In this document: one piece after another, positions 39,151-50,379 of the stretch
Layout of the letters: the number at the start of each line of letters is the position of its first letter
How positions within the stretch are numbered: position 1 is the stretch's first letter
Assembly (NCBI GenBank): GCA_035578905.1
Contig: JAQJVL010001134.1
Coordinates: 62,001-126,000 of the forward strand
Source of the DNA: Stictocephala bisonia
Taxonomy: Eukaryota > Arthropoda > Insecta > Hemiptera > Membracidae
DNA length: 64,000 nt
Direction of reading: 5' to 3'
Notes under the pieces: model-generated
Databases searched by the model: none
The model's input: the letters and a program-made list of their open reading frames with translations, nothing else
Told to the model about the DNA's origin: nothing
Position numbers and translations under genes: made by a program

Positions 39151-39639
39151 TAATGCTTGTTAACTTTAGTAATGTGTTTTTAAAAACGCTTTTATCAACA
39201 ATGTATTATAGGAGTTATAAATTATATAATTACTATGAAATTCGTACTAAATAAATAACCCAACGGGAATTTAGTAAATTTGTATTAATAAATGAAATAT
39301 TTTATAAAATTTATTGCAGTAAAACTACGTTTTATTATAAAACTTATTTTAAACTTAAATGATTTATTTTTCTATAAAAGCAATCCGTATTGTTGCTATA
39401 TGTCTTGTTTTGTTATAAACACTGATATAATCATTATATATGATACGTAAAGCGGTTTTTTTATTCACGCATATTCACTGTTAGTCCTTGACCAATTTTA
39501 ACGTTTTAGGTATCAAAAGAGTTGGCCTTCTTTGAATTTGCACGATATGTTCATAATTTCTCAATATTTCCATTTTGAACTACACGGTAATTCTTTAAAG
39601 TACGTTATTCGGCCCTACTTTATACTAGAATACAAGCTA

Positions 39640-39860
39640 GTTTAGTAGTTTGATTCTAGAACTAGATACTTGTTACTAAATCATTGGGAAAAATAAGAAA
39701 ACACGATTCAAGTCAGTTACGTCGTATCTTGTCGCATCACAAAGGCTATCTTTAGAAACACGCAAGCTGTGGTAGCTTGGTCACGTCATCTGCTGGAGTA
39801 TTTTTACTGCCACAAACTTAGGTGAGATAAAGTCTGACCGCAATACATTAATGTACACTT
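39640..39860 (+). repeat. Second conserved island with donor-like end (block B)
   Basis: Partner of 23760-23960. CAAACTTAGGTGAGATAAAG and GTCTGACCGCAATACATT are identical in both. In one reading frame the only differences in the core are three amino-acid changes; in the alternative frame this copy has a TAG stop. Confidence 0.4.
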
Positions 39861-40914
39861 GACCTTTTATTTTACATAATGTATTAACGAAAATATGTGT
39901 CCTGCTTATTACATTTGAAAACTTGACATACTTTGTAATAGTAAAAATAAAATGAATAAAATAAAATGTTCTACTCTAACACTGTTTCAAACAATATATT
40001 TCAAAACACATGTAACAATATATTTCATAGTTCTATGTAAAAAAATTCATCTAGTTTATATATTAGGTTTTGGAACATTTAGCTAGTAAGACGAACATGG
40101 CTAAATTTGTTCATATTTTAAAAACCGTGGGATACTTATTAGGAAGAAATATAAACATACAAAAAGTGTATAACAATGTATTTAAAATAAAGTAAAACAC
40201 TGTGTTGGCCTAAATAACGTTCAATTAATATAATAATAATACAGCTATATGAATCTTGTTAGATATTCTTAAAAACCTATAAAATACACTAATGGAAGAA
40301 CATACAATATGTAACAATATTTATGAATACTGTGAAAACTTAAAGCATATTCCAATAATGACTGTTATAAGTAGTAAAAATAAAATATCAAACAGTTATT
40401 TCTACAATTATTCTGTTAACTATCATTGTATGTAAATTATCGTTACGATAATTCTGTAAAGTATCGTTATATGTATCTTTTTCCTTGGTTACAGTATATT
40501 TATTAAATATTGAAAAATCCACTCTAGTAAACTTTGTAAGTTTCATTTTTAAGAATAGCTTACTTATGCCGTTGTTTGTGGTACAGTAACCTAAATTAAA
40601 TTTGTGAATAGAAGCCTAATAGTAATAAGTGATAAAACGGGAGTTTAAATTATTTGTGAGGAAGTTTTATTACACAATAAGAACATTTATTTACAAAGTA
40701 TTATTGAATTACTTTAAATGGAGTTTGCTTATTTGTTACCCTTTTTTAAATTCAGGTTTTCAGAACAGATAATACAGTATTACTGTAATTATTTCAATCA
40801 AAGTTGTCAAAACTCAGTATTTTTAGAAGTATTTTATAAAATCCAAATTTTCAATTTCTCAAGGTTTCATGTTGTATGTGATCCATTGTGTTTTTTTTAT
40901 ATTTTTGTTTTCAT

Positions 40915-41000
40915 TTTACTGGTGGCGCAGTGCTCTAACTCAGTTACTTGGGGCCAAAGTGTTAAGGGGATTGTAGGTGATATTTTCCATGTTCAGTTAT
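40915..41000 (+). mobile_element. SINE head fragment (tRNA-type), copy in first duplicate
   Basis: CTGGTGGCGCAGTGCTCTAA and CTCAGTTACTTGGGG match the 5' head of the SINE at 41459-41922 (on its minus strand). Only about 80 bases are present. Confidence 0.65.
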
Positions 41001-41279
41001 GATAAATAATTTTACATTTTCAATCATCTAAAACTGAAAATTACATATTAAAACATGAGTATTTTAAAACAATAAAATGTATAAAATAAATTTTAATGTA
41101 TTATTTAACGGCAATTTGATTGTCCTGGGAATTTGCGTTAGAATACTAAACATTTTTCATGTACGATATTATTATACAGGTTTTTAGTTACTTCCCATAT
41201 GTATATAGCATATTATGTGTTTATTTAAATATGATTATATATATATGTCATTATCATTAAAAAGGCTGATACATGAAAT

Positions 41280-41458
41280 GCATTGCTACCGATACATCTT
41301 GTATTGGGAAAAGCACAGGTGAGAGCAAGATGTAGCTGTTAATTCCAACTGACAAGTTAATCAACGACTGACGAAGATTGAGCTTTGTAACGCTCCAAGT
41401 GTTCCGGGAGTAATCGGAGAGGAAATCTATCTTTGAACTTAGTCCGTTCTTACATTCT
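41280..41458 (+). repeat. GAGAGCAAGATGTAGCTGTT repeat, copy 3 of 5 (left part)
   Basis: Interrupted after AGTCCGTT at 41451-41458. The remainder, CCGTTGAAGTTGTTTTGCTT, resumes at 41921 after the SINE. Confidence 0.8.
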
Positions 41459-41922
41459 TATTCTTACATTCTTACATATGAGACGCCGACACAACGTTGT
41501 GCGTATTTTAAGGCGAATATGAATGGTTTTTTTTTATGAGTGTAGGATGAGTGTAGATGAGTGTAGTCTGGTTACTAACTGAGTTAAACCGTTCCTCAGA
41601 AAGGGCAATTTATTAATAGCCCAACAGCCAGGGCAACTAAGGGACCTACAGCTTTACGTGGAATCCGAACCACGTAGTGCTGGTCTGATCTTCAGCTAAT
41701 TGACAAGCCTGATGCTCAGTCATCTCCCCCACACAACATCCGCACAATGATTACCACCCAACATGGACACCCCAGACTTCTCTAGTAGTGTCCACGCCGA
41801 TAGCAACCATCAAGCGGACGCCATGCCAGTGTTAAGAGGACCGAGCATCCAACCTATCGCCTACAATCTCCCAAACACTTTGTCCCCATGTAGCTGGGTT
41901 ACAGCACTGCGCCACCAGTGCC
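41459..41922 (-). mobile_element. tRNA-type SINE, full length, with 5-bp target duplication
   Basis: CCGTT flanks both sides (41454-41458 and 41921-41925, the last two element bases being shared). The homologous site without insertion is preserved at 43965-43972 and 25130-25137. On the minus strand it runs from GGCACTGGTGGCGCAGTGCT through a B-box-like stem-loop GTGGTTCGGATTCCACG (near 41660) and GCTGTAGGTCCC, to a tail of ATGTAAGAATAAGAATGTAA-type units. Length is about 464 bp. The empty-site comparison makes this the most secure transposition event in the window. Confidence 0.88.
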
Positions 41923-42310
41923 GTTGAAGTTGTTTTGCTTCAGTGTCCTCCGAGAATTGAAACATTTTTTTTGTAATCCTTGGATTGTTTAATTTTCGGG
42001 AACAGGCTTATTTATGTGTTAAATATGAATTTATTGAAACTTCCTATTAAGATAATTGATTCTAAAAATCTACTTTTCAAACTTTTACCTAAACGACTAG
42101 ATTGGAAGGGTAGTACAAATTAAAGAGGTAAATGAGGGTAGGCTTTCTACAATTAACCTCATTGTTTTATCGAAAATAGACGCAAAGAGGTGACACAAAA
42201 TGACCTTTTCTTTTTAGTGTTTAGTAATTTTGATTGCGATCTAATTAATTGTGCCTAATAAAGGAGTTGATATATTTTTTTAGTAAGGCTAACAACGATT
42301 TTTCGTTGAC

Positions 42311-42592
42311 TTTGTAGCTTTGCTCTGCTGACGTATCGCACCGCTCGAGTAGGGTAGAAACAACACGGAACTACCAAGTCCCCTACGAGATTAATAGATC
42401 TTTCTCTCCCCTTAACGATTCTCCTAATCCTCTAACGTGGTGATACATCTTACATTACTTTATCATCGAGCCGTAATCCTGGCTGATTTGTAGTTTTGCT
42501 CTGCTGATGTATCGCAATGCTCGAGTAGGGTAAAAATAACACAGAACTACCAAGTCCCTTCCGGAATCAATAGATCTTCCTCTCTCCTTAAC
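42311..42592 (+). repeat. 1.6 monomers of the 176-bp satellite at the duplication junction
   Basis: TTTGTAGCTTTGCTCTGCTG starts at 42311 and recurs at 42487, a spacing of 176. It lies exactly between the two copies of the internal duplication. Confidence 0.88.
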
Positions 42593-43415
42593 GTTTATAT
42601 ATTAGGTTTTAGAACATTTAGCTAGCAAGATGAACTTGGCTAAATTTATTAATTTTTAAACACCATGGGTTACTTATTAGGAAGAAATATAAACATTAAG
42701 AAAATGGAAAGCATTGTATTTAAAATAACGTAAAACACTGTATTCGTCTTGCCTGAATAACGTTCAGTTAATATAATATACAGCTATACGAATCTTGTTA
42801 GATATTCTTAAAAACCTATACAATAAACTAAAGGAAGAACATAAATATGTAACAATATTTATGAATACTGTGAAAACTTGAAGCATATTCTAATAATGAC
42901 TATTATAAGTAGTAAATATAAAATATAGAACAGTTATTTCTACAATTATTCTGTTAACTATCGTTGTATGTAAATTATCGTTACGATAATTCTGTAAATT
43001 ATCGTTATATGTAACTTTTTCCGTTGTTACAGTATATTTATTAAATATTGAAAAATCCACTCTAGTAAGCTATGTAAGTTTCATTTTTGAGAATAGCTTA
43101 CTTATGCCGTTGTTTGTGGTACAGTAACCTCAATTAAATTTGTGAATACGAGCCTAATAGTAATAAGTGATAAAACTGGAGTTTAAATTATTTGTGAGGA
43201 AGTTATATTACACAATAAGAACATTTATTTACAAAGTATTAATGAACTACTTTAAATAGAGTTTGCTTACTTGTTACCCTTTTTTAAAATCAGGTTTTCA
43301 AAGCTGTCAAAACTCAGTATTTTTAGAAGTATTTTATAAAATTAAAATATTCAATTTCTCAAGGTTTCGTGTTGTACGTGATCCATTGTGTTTTTTAAAT
43401 ATTTTTTTTCGTTTT

Positions 43416-43497
43416 ACTGGTGGCGCAGTGCTCTAACTCAGCTACTTGGAGATAAAGTGTTTGGGAGATTGTAGGCGATAGGTTTCACGTTCAGTTA
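43416..43497 (+). mobile_element. SINE head fragment, copy in second duplicate
   Basis: ACTGGTGGCGCAGTGCTCTA, CTCAGCTACTTGGAG and GGGAGATTGTAGGCGATAGG match the SINE head better than the copy at 40915 does. Confidence 0.7.
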
Positions 43498-43799
43498 TGA
43501 TAAATAATTTTACATTTTCAACCATCTAACACTGAAAAATACATATTAACATGAGTATTTTAAAACAATAAAATGTATAAAATATATTTTAGTGTAATAT
43601 TTAACGGCAATTTGATTTTCGTGGGAATTCGCGTTAGATTATTAAACCTTTTTAATGTACGATATTATTATACAGGTTTTCAGTTACTTCCCATATGTAT
43701 ATAACATATTGTGTGTTTATTTAAATATGTTTATATATATGTCATTATCATTAAAACAGCTGATACATGAAGTGCATTGCTTATCAGTAGCAGTTTTCC

Positions 43800-43990
43800 C
43801 AATACAATTGCTCATCTTGTATTGGGAAAACACAGGTGAGAGCAAGATGTAGCTGTTAATTCCAACTGACAAGTTAATCAACACCTGACAAAGATTGAGC
43901 GTTGTAACGCTCCAAGTGATCCGAAAGTAATCGGAGAGGAAATCTATCTTTGAACTTAGTCCGTTGAAGTTTTTTTGCTCCAATATCCTC
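43800..43990 (+). repeat. GAGAGCAAGATGTAGCTGTT repeat, copy 4 of 5
   Basis: Uninterrupted relative of the 41280 copy. The region just before it contains a short inverted CTTGTATTGG / CCCAATACAA pair (43797-43828). Confidence 0.75.
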
Positions 43991-44390
43991 CAAGAATTGA
44001 AATATTTATAATCCTTGGATTATTTAATTTTCGGGAACAGGCTTATTTCTGTGTTAAATATGATTTTATTAAAACTTGAAAAGGTAATTGATTCTAAAAA
44101 TGTTCTTTTCGAACATTTAGCTAAAAATTTTCACATGAACTGAAATAATGTTCAACTTAACAGACGACTAGATTGGAAGGGTAGTAAAAATTAAAGAGGT
44201 AAATGAGGGTAGGCTTTCTGCAATCAGTGGAGGTTTAATCGAAAATGGGTTAAAATAGATGTCATAAAATTACCTTTTCTCTTTAGGTTTTAGCAATTTC
44301 GATTACAATCTAGTCAATTGTGCCTAATAAAGGAGTTGATATATTTTTTTTAGTAAGACTAACAGTGATTTTTGTTTGACGTTTCAGAAA

Positions 44391-46435
44391 ATTTTTACTG
44401 TTGGTTTATTTTCCTAAAATAATTCAGACTCCTAAAATATATACTTTTTAACGCATTTTAAATTTGTAATAACTTATTTGATACTATTAATATATAATAA
44501 TAAAAATCAACATTTTATGTCTAAACGTAATTTACCTCTTTAAAAGTCGGTAATCACTAATAATAAATTTACTGTAAGTACAAGATAGAAGATGTATGAA
44601 GACGTATTAAGGGATTTATCTTTGCAAGGCTATTTTAAGATTACACGCAAGTTGTTTGGGCTTGGTCACGTAGACCGCAAGGACTATCTTTATGGCCCCC
44701 ATTCCAGCTTGGATAAGCCCTGTCCACTCTTTATTCTTGTTGACTTTTTCTCCTTCAGGCGTTAAGAGCTAAATCACTAGCTTTTATTGTCACTATATTT
44801 AGCTATAAGCCAGAAATAAGTAACTGTTGAAAATAATTATAATATTATGTCAATAAGGGTTGTTTTGCCACTTTTTTAAATATGTCACTCACTTCATAGG
44901 AGCGTCAACAGTAAACATGAAGATAATCATGTACTACATTTCACATAACTATTTTATTTATGTACATACAAGGCTTTTTGTTAATTTTGAATTACGTTGA
45001 TTAAACACTTATTATATACTATTAATCTTACATAAATTATTAACATTGATGTATTTTTACTTATTTGTTTGTGATCTTATCAACTTATAAAAAGCACAAT
45101 AAAGTAATTGTTAGAATATTTTCGTACTAAATTATTTTAAATGAACCGAAGAAAACTCTCAATAGTCTATCTTACGTAATAATTAAAGAGTAAATGTGCA
45201 ACGTCATGCAATTTAGTTCCAAACGTTGAAATTTTAAACTTGATCCCGAGTTACGAGCAGAGCAGGTTTTAATTCTAGCCTTTAGTGGACGTTTTTATCA
45301 ATAATGTTCTCTATCTCTTGTACTGATTGTCTCCTATCTCTGTAAGAATAAATGTCCCACACAGACTAAGTAGTATATATAGATTATAGTGTAAGGTTAG
45401 TAAAATATCCTTATAATTTTTCAAAAAAAGGGAAAGAAAGAAGTATTTTACTCTGGTCATACTGTAATTAAAACTATGACTGATTGTACTATCATATTTT
45501 TATATTTTATTCACTGTTAAATTCTAAAGAGATGGAGAAGATGAGGTTATTAGTCAGGGGTACCAGGGCTATGTGTGGGAACTGCTTAGTCTCAACAACT
45601 CACCAGTCCTGGCGAAGCACCCTACTTCACTTATCTTAGTTAAAGAGGAGTTGGTTTGTATTACGTTCCAAAATTGTAATAATTTTTATATGAAAATAAA
45701 ATGAAGTATGATGTTTTCAGCAATATTTTATTCTGTTACTACATGTTAAGCAATTACGTTGCAGCAAATAAGTCTCAATTTTGAACAATCTAATAATTAT
45801 TTTAAATATTTAAATATATATTAAGTAGTTTGTTCAGACTTTTGTTATAATTATCTTAACATATATATAAGATTATAAACTATATACTTCATAAGAAAGT
45901 AAATGGCATCACAAAATAGATTTTGCTGATATTTGAAGGGAAGTTAGCTTTCGTGTCATAAAGACCCAAAATGAATTAGTTTCTGGAAAATATATTTCTA
46001 AGGGTAGTAATATCCCCTAAAAGTTCCATTTATTCATACTAGTAACATTAGAATTAATTTAATTTGTTTCAAAAAGTTGAGGCAAATTCTTGTTTTCATA
46101 ATTCTTACTTTATTAAAGTAGACTTATAGGGATTTTTAGACCATAAATATTTGTTGTTTAGGACAATACCATCAGGTGAGCATTAATGGTGAAGAAATAA
46201 TTTACAGATAACTTCGAAGGGAAGGGTAAGTGAGTGTAGAGAACCACCCCATAGCGAAGTAAGGACTGTCAGCTAGTATAATCTATATGAGATCCTGTAA
46301 GTAAAGTTAGGTATACAACGTTTGGAATAAATAGCGTTAATTTAAATGAGGTTAGTATACACTCATTTTGATTACGATTTCCTAAAGATAATATTAGCTA
46401 AAAAACACTGAGTATTTTCATACATACGATGTATT
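44391..46435. other. AT-rich part of block B with diverged repeat traces
   Basis: 44635-44715 is a third, more diverged relative of the CACGCAAGCTGTGGTAGC island. A GC-richer patch at 45535-45660 ends in AGAGGAGTTGGTTTGTATTA, resembling 32335-32360. No gene was recognised. Confidence 0.45.
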
Positions 46436-47640
46436 GTTTTTATTTATTTATTTATTTATTAATACATTTATTTTTACAGCGTTGCCCTCACCAAGTTTGG
46501 TGTAACTTGTCGGTGAGGTCCATTATAACATTTAATAAATAACTCTATTTAAAAATTATCAAAGTAATTGTGGTGGTTTAAGGCGGCACTACAATGTTTA
46601 TAACTGGTTTGGCAGTACAATGAAAGAGAAAGTTGGGACGTGCCGGCCCCAGATGCACTGTCAAATTGAAATGAACAATTGAATTTTCATGCAACAGACA
46701 GGTTTATACTTTGGAATTCTGCCTATTTCCTTTCTTGATTTTAATGTCAGTTGTTCATCATCAGCCTACTAACAAACTTCGCAAGTTTGTTCGTTTGCGA
46801 GTTACATGACGTGCGATCCGTGGCCGACACTGCCCCATCACACAACCTGTTGTCTTTCCAATTTAATATCTTACAATACAATTAACACTAAATTTACTAT
46901 ATTATATTTTGAATACCTACTATACACATAAATTAAATAAATTAAATTCAAAATCACATGTTACATTAAAATATGTTCGTTTAGAGTATTAGTGTAAGTG
47001 CAGTGCATAAGTGTCCTGAAGCTGGAATCATTGAAATTCTAGGATTACAAGTACAGGTAATTGTTTTCATTTCCAGTTCTGAAGTATGTAAGCCATAAAA
47101 ACACAGCTCTCTTAAGCTCTGCATAGTTAGATATGTTTTCTATTTCTTCAGGTAATAAATTATAAAGATAAGGAACAATGAACTCTGGGAGTCTTCGCCC
47201 ATAGTTTGATCTGGGGAATGAGGTAACATATTTTTTAATATGTCAAGTTTCAAAACTCCTGTTGTTAGGTGTTTTAAATTTACTATTTTTAAAGTTATCT
47301 AATATAATTTTTAATTCATACATACCTTTCGGTGTCAATTGTCCCATGAAACTGAATTAATTTAAATTTATATTGCCATTTACATACTGAATTTCGTCAC
47401 CATATAGAGTTCGCAAACATTTCTTTTGCAGATTTATTATCTGGTTTAAATGGCTTTTAAATATTCACATTTAATGTGAAAATATTAGGACCTACATTTT
47501 TAACGTTTCAATCATGCTTGTATATAGAAGCTAAGAGATTAGATAAGAGATTGTGATTTATTGTATTGTTAGGACTACCAACCACCAGGACAGAAAGAGG
47601 TGGGTGTAGTATTTTATTTTGTATGTATTTGTGGAATAAA
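46436..47640 (-). mobile_element. 3' end of a second non-LTR retrotransposon
   Basis: Read on the minus strand, an RT C-terminal remnant is followed by a 3' UTR and an (AAAT)n tail (46440-46470, TTTA repeats on the plus strand). The recognisable piece is 47045-47242 with GRRLPEFIVPYLYNLLP and NYAELKRAVFLWL, ending in TAA. Upstream fragments such as NKILHPPLSVLVVGSPN near 47560-47640 may belong to the same element. The 3' UTR is GC-richer, with CACCGACAAGTTACACCAAA near 46490. It differs from the 4.9-7.9 kb LINE in tail and C-terminus, so it is another family. Confidence 0.6.
47045..47242 (-). pseudogene. Reverse transcriptase C-terminal fragment
   Basis: About 60 open codons between TGA and TAA. 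The Y-G-R-R-L-P-E-(x)n-P-x-L-Y-N-x-L-P pattern and the following K-R-A-V/L-F-x-W-L helix are typical of the end of non-LTR retrotransposon ORF2 proteins, after the thumb. No catalytic motif is present. Too short to assign a clade. Confidence 0.6.
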
Positions 47641-48559
47641 TTCCTTTTCATATTTTACATATCTAAATTGAGTAATATTCTTAATTTTAAAGTATAACAC
47701 GACATATTGTAATAACATGTATTTTGTATAACTTATAACTTATTATATTTTTATTATATTATAATTATATTAACTTATAACTTATTATATTATAACTTAT
47801 TATGTATTTTGTGTAAATTAGGACGCATTATAAATCGTGAATTCAATATTATGATTTTATTTAAAAATTAATAAATAACTTCAAATTTTTTAATATGAGG
47901 TTAAATTGATTTATACAATTTTAAATATTTAACTTTGTTTAGAAAATAATAAAATACGAATAAGTACTAAGATTATTATTTTGAACTATTACTAAACCTA
48001 TTTATAAGCATATTAATTTCTATACAAACAAAAATTATATTCCAGTAATATACTGAATGAAATATTTTCTGCATACAATATTGTAATTACAACCTGAAAT
48101 TGTAGTGTTTTGTACAGTTGAATGGAATAAAAAAAATTCCTCCTTGATGTAATTTATAGGAAAATTTCAGACCACTACTTTATAGTAACTTCAAACACAC
48201 CAGTTAAAGCTCAATACAGTAACTAGACCATTATAACACTATTAATTAATTATTCAATCAATTAAAATAAACATTCCAGTAAAATTAATATACTAAATCT
48301 TTTTTTAAATATTTGTACACCTGAGCATACTTTATTTGACTAACTCCACATTGTTCATTTTATTTTATTTAATAATACTTATAGTGACATCATACAACCT
48401 CTTTTATTAATGTTATATTACTTAAATTGTATACCCTTAAGAAAATCTCATAAAGCTCATATTTATACATCACTTTAAACTACGAAGTTGTAGATAAAAA
48501 GGAAATAATAATATATACTGCTTCGTCATATATTATATGACCTATAATAGCTATAAGTC
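47641..48559. other. AT-rich DNA, nothing recognised
   Basis: Includes a TTATATTATAACTTAT-rich patch at 47735-47805 with short local direct repeats. No gene. Confidence 0.5.
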
Positions 48560-48679
48560 ATCATTATTATATCAATATGAGCCTTTTTGTTAAATATTTT
48601 TATAAAATAACATTGAATTATGAAATATTAACATCATTATCAATTAAAATCTGTAACGAAACAATACAATATAGTCAGC

Positions 48680-48850
48680 TCTTATAATTGTACAAAACAT
48701 AACTGGAGAGCAAGATGTAGCTGTTAATTCCAACTGACAGGTTAATCAAGAATTGACGAAGATTGAGCTTTGTAACGCTCCAAGTAATCCGGGAGTAATC
48801 GGAGAGGAAATCTATCTTTCGAATCAGTCTTTTAAGATTGTACAACATAT
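48680..48850 (+). repeat. GAGAGCAAGATGTAGCTGTT repeat, copy 5 of 5
   Basis: Pairs with 29096-29245 including flanks (TCAGCTCTTATAATTGTACA before, ACAACATATATCTTCAACG after), which anchors this part of block B to block A. Confidence 0.72.
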
Positions 48851-48980
48851 ATCTTCAACGTGAATTGGACCTTAGTTTATTGAGGTATCTAAACGTCATC
48901 TAAAAGAGAAGTGTGCTTGTTAACTATTTAACTTTCATGCTATATTAAGTCTCAGAAATCCTTATTTATAAAAAAAATAA

Positions 48981-49009
48981 GTCGTTTATATATAAAATAT
49001 AAACGACTA
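48981..49009. repeat. Small AT-rich hairpin
   Basis: AGTCGTTTATAT...ATATAAACGACT: 12-bp arms around a short A/T loop. Confidence 0.7.
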
Positions 49010-49171
49010 AAAATTACAGATTTGTACATCTAAATAGGTGCTTAAATGAAAACATGGCAAAAATCCGACACATATGAATATCTCCTATTCATACTATTTA
49101 ATATACTATACTAATTAATATATATGTATAATTAGTATAAAAGTTGTAATTCCTAGGGCAGCTATTTATAA

Positions 49172-49262
49172 TAATGTTATAATAAAAAATAATAACTGAG
49201 CACCCTTAAATAAAAAAAACTATTTAAGGGTGGTCAGTTATTATTTTTTATTATAACATTAA
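49172..49262. repeat. 91-bp hairpin (possible MITE)
   Basis: The arms from TAATGTTATAATAAAAAATA through ACTGAGCACCCTTAAAT and the mirrored right arm pair with one visible mismatch, over about 40 bp each. The loop is about 10 A/T bases. Flanks are ATATAT-rich. Probably a tiny foldback element. Confidence 0.75.
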
Positions 49263-50379
49263 TTTAATTAGTATATATATATATATACTGATAATAATTA
49301 TACATCATTAATTATCGATTATACACAAGATTAGACAAAACAAATCATTACTACTTTTCAAATGCATGTCTTTATAAATTAAAATTATCCATGGATATAT
49401 TTCTAAAGTAATATTTTTACATCGGTTCTTTTAAAATGTTTAATTTCTTTAATACGAAAATAACAGCTTATAATTCTGGTACAATAATAAAACACACGTA
49501 TTAGGATCAAACATATAGTACGTAACATTTATACCTCACTTTAATTATCAAAAATAAATGAGGTATAGCATTCCGTTTTCAATCTGTCCTAGGCAATTTC
49601 ATACTAGTCAACAGTATAAAAAAGTTGAATATCACGATGTGTTCTTGCTGCAGGAAGTCTGGACTAACAAATGGATGCTAATTACTGGTTGTTGGTTATT
49701 TATGCAAGAAGTGGATTCGTTGTACGTTGGATTCTTAATACAAACTTGAAGAAACATAATACAATATAATTTTTAAATATTTAAATTTTTTCCTCAAATA
49801 TTCATAATTCTCAATACAATTATTTAACGAATCCCGAATACCAGCGTTACTATTTGTAACTATACAAGTTGATGCCATAAATTACATGTTTGATGTTTGT
49901 TATACAAACGCAAATTCAAGTGGATATAAGTAGGATGAATTTTAATAATTTTAATGTTAATGCATTTAATGTAAATAATATAGTTTCCAATAATAACAAG
50001 GTATTTTTAATTATAAAACGTACATGCCTTCAAACTAAACGTAAAAAACAGTTTTAAAATTTACATTAATATCATTGATCTTATTTCCAGTTAATATATA
50101 TTTCATATCTACAGTGTTTATTTTGTTATGACTGTTACTAACTAACAATTTGTGTTATTTTGTAGCATAAATGATAATTCAGAATGGTTATACAATTAGG
50201 GAAACAAGTAAAAATAATTACATTTAAAAAAAGGCAACTAGCAGGATTTACGCTCTCTGGAATCTATTAATGAGAATTAATTTACTTAAAAGACTCATAA
50301 AGAATTTCAATTAAAAATTGGTATATATTTAAACTATGCTTTATATGTAAAAAGCTACAAATACATCCCAAATAACCAA
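49263..50379. other. AT-rich DNA, nothing recognised
   Basis: The 63-codon frame at 49558-49749 has no family signature. The rest is A/T sequence. Confidence 0.45.

Larger units (their letters stand above)
40055..42300 (+). repeat. Internal duplication inside block B, first copy
   Basis: From TTTATATATTAGGTTTTGGA to the AGTTGATATATTTTTTTAGT segment it matches 42593-44390 at high identity, clearly younger than the A/B duplication. It differs by a SINE inserted at 41459. A 94-codon frame at 40718-41002 is a by-product. Confidence 0.85.
42593..44390 (+). repeat. Internal duplication inside block B, second copy
   Basis: Matches 40055-42300 without the SINE. It keeps the SINE head fragment at 43416-43497, the fourth copy of the GAGAGCAAGATG repeat at 43800-43990, and the inverted CTGATTGCAG motif at 44212-44225 (CTTTCTGCAATCAGTGGAGG). 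Confidence 0.85.

Noticed and set aside
40718..41002. 94-codon plus-strand open frame
   Set aside because: It runs through repeat sequence including a SINE head, and the sister duplicate at 43.3 kb breaks it.
43717..43983. 88-codon minus-strand frame, with a relative at 24941-25153
   Set aside because: Antisense to the GAGAGCAAGATG repeat. The peptides agree because the repeat is shared, and other copies are broken.
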